Shown one piece after another: positions 11,540 through 22,077 of a stretch of DNA of 64,000 nucleotides. Below the pieces are notes generated by a model that made no database searches, was not told the origin of the DNA, and saw only the letters and a list, made by a program, of their open reading frames with translations. A program made the position numbers and the translations under genes. The DNA lies in assembly GCA_016584495.1 (NCBI GenBank), contig WAID01000007.1, positions 2,032,001 through 2,096,000 on the forward strand, written 5' to 3'. How positions within the stretch are numbered: position 1 is the first letter of the stretch; every line of letters starts with the position of its first letter. This DNA is from Celoporthe dispersa. Its lineage: Eukaryota; Ascomycota; Sordariomycetes; Diaporthales; Cryphonectriaceae.

Positions 11540-12300
11540 TTCGGTCGAATCCGACAGGAATCACGATTTTAACGTCATGATCGATCGGATGCAGAAAACC
11601 ACCATCTCATATCTTGGCGTAAATATTGTTGAGACTTGGAATACCCGGTGCATAAAATATTTACTATTTAAAAATACAGAGGTCCTTTGAACGCAATAAG
11701 TAATTACAGGGGTACAGTGCATTTGGGGAAAACGAAGATGTCAAAAATTCGTACATAGGCTTCATTTCAATCTTTTCAATAAAAAAAGTTGCAGATTTTC
11801 GGGGAAGATTGAAATCTAGAATGCTTAAAGCTTAAGCTTCATGGTGAAACCCTTTTTATGTTTCTATCTCGTGATTCGCAAAGATGAAGATTCTCGAAGT
11901 CGATATTGAAAAGTTGCGAAAACTTTGTGGAGGAAAACATTTGAACACATCTAGGAGTATCGACTGGGAACAGCATTCCCAAAATTTGTGAAGCCAAATG
12001 ATATAATCACTGTCAGAACACTGAGAGGGAGGGCAGGGGGCTGTGAGACATAATCCTCGAAGGAACAGCCAAGTAACATTGTGACTGATGTGCTAGACCC
12101 CACTTTGAAGAGTCATAACAGTGCCTGGTTGCTGCTTCGATGGGCGTATAATAAGTACAACCTCTCAAAGAAGTGATTAGTCGAACGTATTGTGTATAGT
12201 CTGTATTCCATACCTTCTCAACTTGCGTCTCTCGAGCACTCAGGACAATCTCCACTCATATTTGACAGCTGCCGCCCGCAAGTTCAGATAAAATATTGCA
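11540..12300. other. AT-rich island without genes
   Basis: From about 11,540 to 12,000 the sequence turns clearly A/T-rich, with many AAAA/TTTT and TTGAAA/GATTTT words, in contrast to the GC-rich flanks. No open frame of note is present. It could be a remnant of a mutated repeat (RIP-type C-to-T decay) or simply an AT-rich spacer. Confidence 0.5.
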
Positions 12301-12413
12301 TCCACTGTGGACTGGTGCTGCTGTAGTACCACTGTAGTACCACTACGGCGGACCCGCCTGCCAGCAGCAACCTTGGCAGAACGAGTACCCGAAGAAAAAG
12401 CACCCTGTCAACG

Positions 12414-13371
12414 ATGGGTTGGACAGTTGAACGCATTGCGAGGGACGAGGCTGGGATGGCCTTCTACCTGGGACAATACAGACCGTTTAGGCTGTTGTCA
12501 CTTGAACGCGACCCTTCAGGTGAGTTAGTCCAAGCCGGTGCTCATCTGATCTCATTATCATCACCATCACCATCAACTAAGTAAGGCCCCACCACGGCGG
12601 TAAGATGACTCGTGCCCATGGACCGACTGCTCTGGTAGTATCCACCACCACCAATGCTGCCAAGCATAAACCAAACAAAACATCTGTACATGGGACGGAC
12701 GATCACAGGTAGTGAGCAAACAAGCTTCGTGTGGATACCGGCTCACGTTTATTTCTGCAGCCTTCGGCTCGACGCTGAGCCGTGAACAGGCCTTTGAGGA
12801 GGGACGGTGGCGGGACCGGCTGCTCAACCCTCAGGCCAACACCTTCGTGGCACGCGAGGAGGACGCGACCCGAAGCATCTTGTCTTCCATCACTCTGGTC
12901 GGGCCAGACCCCGCGTCCGAAGAGCTGAGGTCGACGCTCAACCTCGCCGGCCCGACCCTGCCTCCGCTGCTGCAGCACTGGGAGCTCAACGGCGTCTTCA
13001 CCCTGCCTCAGGCCCGCCGCCGCGGCATCGCAGCCGCGGTCATGAACACGGCGAGGCAGCATGCCCTGGCGGAGGCAGCATCACAGGACAGTGACTGTCT
13101 TGTTATCTTTACCGTGGTTGTCTACACCGAGAACAGCGGTGCCAGATCCTGGTATGAGGAGATGGGCTTCGCCCAGTACAGACAGGGCAGGGAGGACCAT
13201 GGCCGGCCCACCACCGAGCTCGTGCAGATGTTGCATGTGCCCCGAGACCTCGGTGAGAAAGAAGAAGGAAGACTGGAAGATCCTCGGAGATCTTTCTTTG
13301 GCATGACAGGTCCGACGAGGCAGCCGAGTCGAACGTGGGAGCTGACTCGAAACCATGGTTCTACAATGTAA
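12414..13371 (+). CDS. GNAT-family N-acetyltransferase
   Basis: Two exons, 12414-12519 and 12761-13371, give 238 aa. The donor (TCAG|GTGAGT) and acceptor (tttctgcag) join in phase to read DPSAFGSTLSREQAFEEG. Without this intron the gene would seem to start inside intron sequence. The N-terminal helix (RDEAGMAFYLGQYRPFRLL) precedes the GNAT fold. Motif A, the acetyl-CoA pyrophosphate-binding loop, is seen as VFTLPQARRRGIAAAVM, with the RRxGxA turn at about residues 125-135. Motif B is VYTENSGARSWYEEMGF. The substrate cannot be told; related fungal enzymes act on small molecules or protein N-termini. A polar tail of about 40 residues follows the fold. The 241-nt intron carries an ATC/ACC trinucleotide patch near 12553-12577. 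Confidence 0.85.
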
Positions 13372-14706
13372 AAAGAGAACTCTCTCCCCCTCCTCTCTCT
13401 GTAACAGGGGGGAGGAGGTGAGGTCATATGTGTGTTATGATGCCTACAGCAGGACGCGACTGCCTATAAAGCTCCGCCACCAGGGGAGACCAAGGGAGAA
13501 TGCTACAGATATATTGGAAGGTTCGACAGTGAAGCCCAATTAGGACCGATCTCGCCTTCCCCAACGTGATCCATTTCGGCATGAATGTTCGGATGAGGCA
13601 AGAGCCACCCTGAACACAGCCCATCGATCGCTCGACGAATCTCGCAGTGGCCCCCTTTTTTCTTCCGGCTCATCCTGTCAATGTCAAACAAAACGCCTAG
13701 CCGCCAAGAAACAGGGGTGTATAAGCTTCTTTCCCTGCTATGCGCCCCCATGGGCCCCCTGGTGCGCGGCACCCAGCTGCCGATCGCTTCAGGATCTGCA
13801 GGGGCTTCAGTGGCGTCGGCGTGTCCAAGGGGGCCGCTGGGAGGGGAGCCGCATGAATTGACCCTCGTCCGATCTAACCGTGCTGGCCAATCGATTCTCG
13901 TTGGCTACATCCTGCGACCCGGAGATGAGGCAGGACCACCAACCGTTCGGTCGAGCAGCGGTCGACAAACCACACAAACACAGTGGTGGACTGGTGGAGG
14001 TGGCGCTGCGGCCTGAACAGACTGCCACCACACACGCCAGTCCCACCAATCCATAGGCCAGGAGCCTGTTTGCATTGACGCTGGGGACACTTTCTGTCTC
14101 CCTGCCTCTTGCAGGAGTCACAACAACTGCCGCTCGATGGGGAGGGAGGGAGCCCTTGTCTGCTTCGCTGGCTCAGGAGGAGGAGGAGGAGGAGGAGGAG
14201 GCATCCATGCCCCAGCCTCCCTCCACCTGGCAGCGGTCCCACTTGATATGTCGACCAGTCCTGACGTTGAGGTCTGGGATCGTCCATGCTCTGGTGACCT
14301 CAACCTAGGCTGTTTCTACGTTCAAATCCCCGGTACTAATTTACATGCACGGATATTCGGACCAACCATGTTTGTGGACGTGGACAGGCCCATACAAACA
14401 GATCATGAGGGCTAATTCAATGATCTAATCTCAGTTATAAGACTTCACACAGGCCCTCTTTTTTTCTTCTTCTTTCCCTCTCTCTGCAGATCTCCATTGT
14501 CTCTTCGGAACATCAGGCTGCTTCCTGTCGCCTTGATTCTTTTTTTCTCTTCAAGTATCTGTCTTGCCCCGGTGGTAAATTCTCATTCTTTCGTTCCTTT
14601 TCCCACCACCACCACTTTACCTTCTTTCACATCTCTTGTCACCTCTTCGTCTTCACACACACACACACACACCATCATCATCACTTCTTCCCCCCGTCTC
14701 TCCAAG
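13372..14706. other. Intergenic spacer with AGG repeat
   Basis: A 1.3 kb spacer. An (AGG)n run lies at about 14175-14202, and a CT/CA-rich leader (14,450-14,700, with a CACACA run at 14657-14671) leads into the protease gene. Several short open frames exist but none has coding character. Confidence 0.45.
14175..14202 (+). repeat. (AGG)n microsatellite
   Basis: An uninterrupted trinucleotide run in the spacer upstream of the aspartic protease gene; purine-rich on the plus strand. Confidence 0.8.
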
Positions 14707-16345
14707 ATGCAGACCTTTGGTTCTTGGCTGGTGACGCTCCTGGCCGCCAGTGCCGAGCTCGCCTCTGCCCTTCCCCAGAGGATGGACTTGGTCCAGCCAC
14801 GACAACACGCACAGGCACGGGCACCAGGACACAGGCTCTCTGTCCCCGTCGCCCACAACCCCAAGCGGCGCAGCAACCTGGCGCACCCCGCGCTGGCTCG
14901 CGCCAAGGCACTCCGCAAGTATGGAGCCACACTCCCCGCCAGCGTCCAGGGCGTCGTGGACAGGATCACGCTGGCGGCGACGACGAAGCGCGGGACGGAG
15001 GAGGGAACCGTGGCGGCCACGTCCTCGGACGACGACACCGAGTGGGTTGCCACCATCTCGGTCGGCACGCCGGCGCAGACCCTCCCAATGGACTTTGACA
15101 CAGGATCCTCGGACCTGTGGGTCATGAGCTCGTCGAGCTCGGGGACCTCAGGCCACAAGACGTACGACGCGAGCAGCAGCACGTCTGCCACCAAGATGGA
15201 CGGCTCCACGTGGTCCATCACCTACGGAGACGGCAGCTCCTCTAGCGGCTCCGTCTACAAGGACACCGTCACCATCGGCAACCTGACGGTGAGCAGCCAG
15301 GCCGTCGAGGTGGCCACGACGGTGAGCTCCGAGTTCACCGAGGACACAGCCATCAGCGGCCTCGTGGGCCTCGCCATGAGCTCCATCAACACCGTCGAGC
15401 CCACACCCCAGAAGACGTGGTTCGACAACATCAAGTCTGACCTCGAGTCCCCGCTCTTCACCGCCGACCTGGAAGCATGAGGCCACGGGATCCTACAACT
15501 TTGGCTACATCGACGCCTCGGCCCACACCGGCACCGTCTACTATGCCGACCTGATCACCAGCGGCGAGTACGGCGGCTTCTGGACCTTCGCCGCCAACGG
15601 CTACACCGTGGGCACGAGCACGTCCTCGGGCTCCACCTCGGGCAGCAGCTCTGTTGCCACCACTACTGCTGCTGCCGCCGCCACCACCACCGCCTCCTCG
15701 TCTGGGTCCTCTCCCACCGGATCTTCGGGGAGCTCGAGCCCCTTTGGCGGCGGAAGCTCTACTGGCGGAGGCTACGGCAGTGGAGGCTTTGGCGAGGGAG
15801 GCTACGGCGGAGGCTACGGCGGCGGGGACAGCTACGACTCGTCCGGTTTCGAGGGAATCTTTGACGAGCTCACTGGCTCAGACGATGACTCTTCCTCTGA
15901 CGTCTCCTCCTGGTTCAAGAAGTCCAGGCGGACAACCAAGACTACCCCGGCAGGCCGCACCGTCACGCGCGCCGACACCGCCATCACCGGCATCGCGGAC
16001 ACGGGCACGACGCTGCTCATGCTCCCCGACACCGTGGTCTCTGCCTACTACGCCCAGGTGAGCGGCGCCACGGACAGCGAGGAGGAGGGAGGCTACGTCT
16101 TCTCGTGCAGCGCCGACCTGCCCGACTTCACCTTTGGCGTCGGCGACGGCGAGATCACCGTGCCGGGCAGCTACATCAACTTCGAGCCCATCAGCACGGG
16201 CTCGTCGCAGTGCTACGGCGGCATCCAGAGCGACAGCGGCATCGGCATGGCTATCTTTGGCGACATCGCGCTCAAGGCCGCGCTGGTGGTCTTTGACTCC
16301 GGGAACAGCCAGCTGGGCTGGGCTGCCAAGGATACCTCGTCGTAG
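14707..16345 (+). CDS. Secreted aspartic protease (pepsin family A1), one apparent frameshift
   Basis: Signal peptide MQTFGSWLVTLLAASAELAS, then a propeptide with HPALARAKALRKYG (about 60-85). Active-site motif 1 is DFDTGSSDLWV (Asp about 131); the flap is SITYGDGSSSSG; motif 2 is GIADTGTTLLMLP (Asp about 431). The mature fold ends in VFDSGNSQLGWA. Both catalytic Asp are present. The frame breaks at 15471-15472, where GAC CTG GAA GCA TGA would stop. Ignoring one G reads on as HEATGSYNFGYID, the expected family sequence, and gives 545 aa. A single inserted base, most likely an assembly error, explains this; a disabled allele is the alternative. Between the lobes, about residues 303-415, lies an unusual Ser/Thr then Gly/Tyr-rich insertion ending in a basic segment (WFKKSRRTTKTT). 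The two Asp are 300 residues apart, against roughly 180-215 in typical pepsins. Neighbours are also secretory. Confidence 0.85.
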
Positions 16346-17687
16346 GATGCTCAACGGGAGGGACCCTGCTGTGTGTTGTACTTTAGAAGAAGAGCCTGGT
16401 GAGATGATATCCCAAAGAATGTTGGTTGGTAGAGTCAAAAGGCGTCTGTTCTCTTTTTGGATTGGTTATGAAGCCAAGCCTTTTTTGTATATTTTTCTTC
16501 TTCTTCTCTCGACTTCTTGGTCTATCTACCCATCTATCTTCATGTTTCTACATATATATATGTTATCATCCTCACCTGGGAAATCAAAAAAAGATGTTCT
16601 AAGAGGATTCCTCGAAGGCAATTTTCTGAGAATTTTATGTATCTTGCATCATGATTCAATAAGTGACATCTATGCAGTAGGCTCACTTGCTCCACTCATC
16701 ATCAATCTCTCTTAATAACCCACGTCGCCTTTCTATAGCCCCCACATGGCCTCTCATCTCGATAGAGCACCCAGATCGCCACTGCAAATGTCGAGCAGCA
16801 GTGTCTTGGATGGGTCGGGTGGACGAAAAAACCGAAACCTTCCCGATTCGGAATCCCTGTCTTCTGGTTTTGCGCTGCGATTGGTTGCCCGGTGTGGCGG
16901 GCCTTGGTGTAAGTCTCTACTTATGTAAGTATTGCACGAATCCACGATGAATGGTCCTTTGTCTTGTATCTAGCAGCCGCCTTGTCTCTCCGGCGAGGCA
17001 CCCAGTGGGCCGGTGCTGTAGGCTATCAATGCAACGTCTTCGCCACACGCAAGTAAGTACAGCATCGAAGGTTATGTGCAATTTGCAGCCCATGACGCTC
17101 CCCAAGAAACACTGCGTCCCGTGGACATGTTCATCATGGCGGTTTTGTTTTTCTTTCCCTTTTCGATATTTTTCTTTCTCTTTCAAAAAAAGAAGAAGAG
17201 TGGGATGTGTGTCTTTCTCCTTCCTCAGCTGATTCTGCATGTGCTGAAACGAGATCCACCTGTGTGGTTCATCCTCCTCGAAGCCGCTGCCAGCATATGA
17301 ATCACGCCTCTAAGCTGACTGTCCCGCCCACCCAGCCACTAAATATCGTTTGTCGATTTTGTAGAATCTACGACTTGCTGGTCCCTGTCTTTCAAATGGG
17401 AAAAAGGCCGTGTGGGTGCAACCAAGGTTTCCAGATGAGATGGGAGGTATGAGGTATGGAAGTTGTTGGTGTATATTATTATAACAGTTCAGTGTAACGC
17501 GTAACTATCTCCTGAGAATCTTAAAAGTCGCCACATGGATATATACCTTGCACCAATATACAATCCTCCCTTTTCTCCACTGCAAATACAGATTGACAAG
17601 CTCTTTGTACACACATAATCTAAAGGCCACAAACAATACTATCTGAATCATAAACCTCGTAGACATTTAAGCAGACGAAAAAATTCA
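16346..17687. other. Intergenic spacer between convergent genes
   Basis: A 1.3 kb spacer that should contain the 3' UTRs of the protease and of the GPI protein. It has T-rich stretches and no open frame with coding character. Confidence 0.45.
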
Positions 17688-18831
17688 TCACAGCACCAGC
17701 AGCGAGCTGGCGATAGCCACAACCAAAGACAGTACCACTAGGCCACCCATCTGCAAGCTCCCAGCGGCAGCACCAGATGTCGAGAATGGACTACCGCCGC
17801 CGATGCCGCTCGTGGACTCGGCGGAGCTGCTGTCCTTGGTGCTCGACGAGGAAGACGCACCCGTCGTGGTCGACGTCACAAAGGTGAACAGAGTCCCGCT
17901 GTATGCCGAGGGCGTGCCCGTCGCCATGACCAGGCTGTCGTCGTCGCTATCATCAGAGGTGGAGGACGTGGCTGCTGCTGAGGAGTCCTCGGAGTCGGCG
18001 CTCAGGGTGCTCGTCGCGCGGAGGGTGGTGGATTTCGCCTTGGAGGTGGTGGTGGCGGCGGCGGCGGTGGCCTTGACCGACGAAGTGATGAGTTGGGTAT
18101 TGTGTGTCGTGTGTGATGAGGGAGGAGGAGGTCGTGGCTTGTGTCGAAGCCACCACGGCAGGTGCAACTTCTGACGTCGACAGCACAGATGATGCCGTCG
18201 TCAATTCTGCCTCGGCTGATGACGCAGCCGCCTGCGTGGTCGTCTCAGGCTCAACCGCCTGCGGTGTCGAGGTGGTCGCAGCCTGCGCCATTGTGGTCGT
18301 CGCCTCGATGGTGCTCGTCAGAGCATCAGAAGACGACTGGCTCAGCACCTCAGCCGTGGACGTCGGCGTCAGTACGACAGGCAAAGTTGAGGGCGCCTGC
18401 GTAGACGTGTAGGTCGACGTGGAAGTGAACGTGACCGTAGACGAGAATGAGGTGGCGGCGGCTGCCGCCGCTTGCAGCAAATCCGAGGCTGTCACCGCAG
18501 CCTCTTCAATGTCATCGTCCGACACAGGCTTCTCGAGCTCCTTGCACCCCGTCTGCATTGGCACCAAGAGATCCGCGCCCACGCCATCCAGACCGTCCGC
18601 GCAAGACGACAGCATGCAGGCCTCGGCGGTCTCGAGCAGGCCGTCCCGCGAGGCCACGCACATGTCCTTTTGGCTGTCCTCGGAGTCTGTGCTGTACCCG
18701 GCCGACTGGATGCATGCGTAGGCGCAGTCTGCGAAGGTGAAGGTGACGGCGCCGCCTGCGAGCACTTGGCGCGGGAGGAGGAGAGTCGTGGCGAGGAGCA
18801 AGGTGCTCCGGAGGCTTGGGGTAGGGAGCAT
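17688..18831 (-). CDS. Ser/Thr-rich GPI-anchored surface protein, one apparent frameshift
   Basis: An N-terminal signal peptide (MLPTPSLRSTLLLATTLLLP) is followed by a roughly 90-residue domain with six Cys (CAYAC, MC, ACMLSSC, GC). A long Ser/Thr/Ala-rich, probably O-glycosylated stalk follows, and a C-terminal GPI-type signal (MGGLVVLSLVVAIASSLLVL). The stalk frame switches at about 18120-18122: reading CCC as CC joins ATTSSS to the frame carrying HTTHNTQLITSSV and gives 380 aa. No intron with sensible signals spans the switch, so I infer one inserted base in a TCC repeat, probably an assembly error. The six-Cys module is only loosely CFEM-like and lacks the usual eight Cys, so I do not call CFEM. 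A cell-wall structural or sensor role is inferred from architecture alone. Confidence 0.75.
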
Positions 18832-20234
18832 TTTTGCTCTCCTTTTTTCTTTTTCTTTTCTTTTCTTCTTCTCGTTTCAAACGAGTGAAAGGACGTAGGG
18901 GGTGGGTTCTGGTGAAAAAAGAATGACAGGTGAGGCGTAAGAGCAAAGGGGACAAAGAGAGAATATGCTGGCCAGCAGCCGTAGAGAAGCACTGCTGAAG
19001 CACCGCGGTCAACAGGTACAAAGAGAGAACTTGAAGGGATCGTCGTGGCGATCACAACTCGCTTGAGAAGTAAAAGGTAAAGAACAAGTCCAGCCCACGC
19101 CCTTTTGGGGGAAACAGAAACAACCAAAAAAAGGTTTCCTCTCGTCTGGAAGCGCCCCTTGCCCAACCACTCATCCTCTACACCTGGTCCGCCGGCCGCC
19201 TCCCGCCCCCCCTCGTATCCCACGTGCAGCTTTGCTCCTCCTTTACTCCCATCCTCGACGGGAAATAAGATCCTGTCCGAGAAGGGAGGCTTGTCCCGGG
19301 GTTGTTTGTTTGTACGCCGGACCGACTTACCTCTTTCGAGGACTCATCGATACTCCACGGTCTCGTGAAATGACGGCGATGGGTCGTGTTCGGCAGCAAA
19401 AGTGGAATCATGCGTTTCCCAAAACGGCCGAGGATGGCAGCATTGGGATGCGGACATATTGGCGTTTGAAACGAAACGGACGGGGGTCGTGTCGCGTGGG
19501 ATTTTGGTGTGTCGAGAAGAAGAGGAAAAAAACTGGAGTTACATACTATGTGGTAGTGCTGTAGTGGTAGTACCTGCCGTGGTAGTGCTATAGTAGCTGG
19601 ACCGGTATGTACTAAAGAGTGCAGTGGCTGTCAGACTTGCATATAATTCAGGGGCTAGGATGGATCACCGCCAAACTCCCCCACTAACCCGAAGAGCGAG
19701 GCCGTCAGGGTCGTCACTACAGTTTGTGTGCCCACTAGAATATGTACTGTAATACTACCGTGGAGAATTGTCAAGCCGCATCGTCGACGGCGCGTATCAT
19801 CTTTTCTTCTCTTTCCCTCTCAAACAGCCACGCCCAGCGCCGAGGGCCGCACAATCTCCCGGGCAGGCATACATCGTCAAAGAAGGCTCTTCGGAGTTCT
19901 TGTGCCACGTTTGTTCTAGGCTACAGCGTCTGAGTGTCCTCTGTCTTTTTCTTCTTCTTCTTTCTGTGTCGGTCTCGGATCGTGAAACGGACTTCCTTTC
20001 CACATTGAGGATACCAGCTCCACCCGTACATAATTACGCCTCGCCTCGCCCATCAGATGCAGCAAGAAAGGTGCTCAGAATGATGATAGATCATATCAGG
20101 TCCAGACTGAGCGAGGTAAAACGGTGCCCGTTAAGGGGACTCTTGACTCGAAACTGGACATGTCGTGTTTTTTGACATCGAATACCGTAACGAGGCCCAT
20201 CTTCCTCCCTCTCCCTCTCTTCTCTCTGCTCGTC
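18832..20234. other. Intergenic spacer
   Basis: A 1.4 kb spacer holding the leader of the GPI gene, with a long T/C run at about 18841-18875 just upstream of its ATG. It also holds a tandem GTGGTAGTGCTGTAGT-type patch at 19549-19596. No gene is supported. Confidence 0.45.
19549..19596. repeat. Imperfect GTAGT/GTGGTAGTGC tandem repeat
   Basis: Three imperfect copies of a GTGGTAGTGCTATAGTAG-like unit. Similar TAGTACCA words recur in other spacers of the window. Confidence 0.6.
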
Positions 20235-20760
20235 TCACATGCACATCGCCAAGCCCACCGCTGCACCCGCAACCAGGACGAGTCCATTTCCCGCCGTGAC
20301 CCCACGACGATGACCACCCGCCCCGCTCGTCGTCACCGCCCCGCCAGTAACACTACTGCTAGACCCCGACGTCTTTGCAGCTGCAGCGCCCGTGGAGGAG
20401 GAACCCGTCGCAGCCGAGGACCCCGTAGCCTTAGCTCCGACGCCCGCACCCTTTGTCTTTGTCGCTGTCGCCTTGGCCGCCCCGGCCCCGGCTGTCTTCG
20501 TGGCGCCAGCGCCCCTGTCTGTCCCCTTCGAGGCCTCGTCTTTGTGGCGCGGGAGGAGGGCGAGGTCCTGAGCCTGTCTTTGGCCGTGGTGCGGTCCGAC
20601 GGCGCGCTGTCCATGGCTGGCTGCTGGGTTGTGGAACTGTTTGGAAGGGCGACTGGTGGTTAGCTTGTGCGTCTGTTGTAGCTGGGTGGGTAAGAGAGGG
20701 GCTCACTTGTGCAGACACCAGAGCTGCCAGAGGGAGGACGATGAAGGTCGAGGGCTTCAT
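20235..20760 (-). CDS. Small secreted Ala/Thr/Gly/Lys-rich protein, probable GPI anchor, spliced
   Basis: Two exons: 20707-20760 encodes the signal peptide MKPSTFIVLPLAALVSAQ, and 20235-20636 encodes the rest. The intron is 70 nt (GTGAGC donor, gctaacc branch site, ccaaacag acceptor) and phase 0. The product is 151 aa. After a His/Arg-rich start (FHNPAASHGQRAVGPHHGQR), the body is a low-complexity Ala/Thr/Lys/Gly tract with repeated ATKT, AGAGA and GSSS words. It ends in a short basic patch (GGHRRG) and a hydrophobic tail (LVLVAGAAVGLAMCM) of GPI-signal type. Exon 2 is open in three frames, so only splicing reveals the correct one. I infer a wall-associated mannoprotein-like peptide. It lies next to another GPI-type gene on the same strand. 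No named family. Confidence 0.7.
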
Positions 20761-22077
20761 TGTGACGTGTCGTTAAGAGTGTATGCTCTATACGGATGGG
20801 CAGCCTGTGCCGAATTTACAAGGCACGGGAGAATGAAAACGCCCCCTTGGCTGAGTGTAAATTATAAAAATGGTAAGTTGGCTTGGAATATAACGGTGAG
20901 AAGTGTTACTATTTGTCGATTGCTGCCGATCTGTCACAGCAGAGGCTGGACTGCACTCACCCTTTATACTCCATCCTGGCAGAGCTCGACTTGACTCCCT
21001 GAGAGAATTATGCCCACCCGTCTTTCTTCCGATGCCATCATAGCCCCTTTAGCAGAGTTGGAACACCGCCTTGCTCAGCGATATCTGTTAGCGATTTGAC
21101 CAAGTAAACATCACGACCTCCATGACCTGCACAGCTATTTATAGTCACTGTCAATGGCTTGAGGTGGGCTTGGCAATGCACAACCTCACTCCCGCCACCC
21201 TCATGGGACGAGAGAATCATCAGATGAAACCAAACAGAGCCACACGTGCAGACGTCAGTGGCCGCAGTAAAGCCGCAATGAAAGCCTCTCGAGCCCAGCT
21301 ATCAACCCACCATAAGCAAACGAGACGGCGATATGAGAAATGCGAGGGCAAAAAAAAGATAGAAAAACCATCATTTTTCATTGTGTGGTTATTTGGTAGT
21401 TGTTGTGGGCCAGAAGATACGCCCTGTAACTGTATCGGTCAAGGCCGTGACAGAGCTCAGACAGCTAAATCCACGCGACACAGGCATGGCAACGGGCATA
21501 TCCCTCGGAGCCTCCACGTACTCAGCCCTGCCAAGGCTCAAGAATCAGACGGTGCAGGGTGCGCCGGTCGTCCCAGCCGGTGGGGGATAGATACAAGCTT
21601 CCGCCAACGCATCGAGTAACTGTAACTATGTCGGCTGGTCAGTCCGGGTTGCGAGCCTGCTGGCCGCGTCTAGGGTCCTCGTGAAATAGTTCATATATGA
21701 GACAAGTAATGCGTTCAGTCAGGGGCAAGAGCAGAACCTCTAACTTGAAAGATCAATTATTGGATAGGACGGCATCAGTTCGGGGCGCAGATCATGTTAC
21801 AGAGAACGGATTTATACACTCAAGACTATGTGTCGATGTGCGGCCTTCACGAAGTAGCAGACGTGACACCGAATCGGGCGGCCGCCATTCCCCTCCAGCA
21901 GACTGCTGGAGCTTGACAGTGGTGTATCACAAAGCCGAGTTTAAAGCTTGAACAAGTTTTCTTATGAGCGCATTAGCAATGCGAGAAACTTTAAGAGGAG
22001 AAACATATTATAGCTACCTCGTCAGATGAGATGAGCTCACGGCAAAATCAAAACTATATTAAGCGAAGCATGTGCCA
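20761..22077. other. Intergenic spacer
   Basis: A 1.3 kb spacer upstream of the small GPI gene and downstream of MSH5. Short open frames at 21122-21619 lack coding character. Nothing else is visible. Confidence 0.45.

Noticed and set aside
14310..14325. Second B-box-like GTTCAAATCC
   Set aside because: No paired T-stem or cloverleaf around it.
18550..18760. CFEM domain in the GPI-anchored protein
   Set aside because: Only six Cys are present, with spacing that fits the eight-Cys CFEM pattern only at its start; called an unclassified six-Cys module.
21122..21619. 165-codon plus-strand frame
   Set aside because: Low-complexity mixture overlapping a second open frame; no motif, no leader signals.
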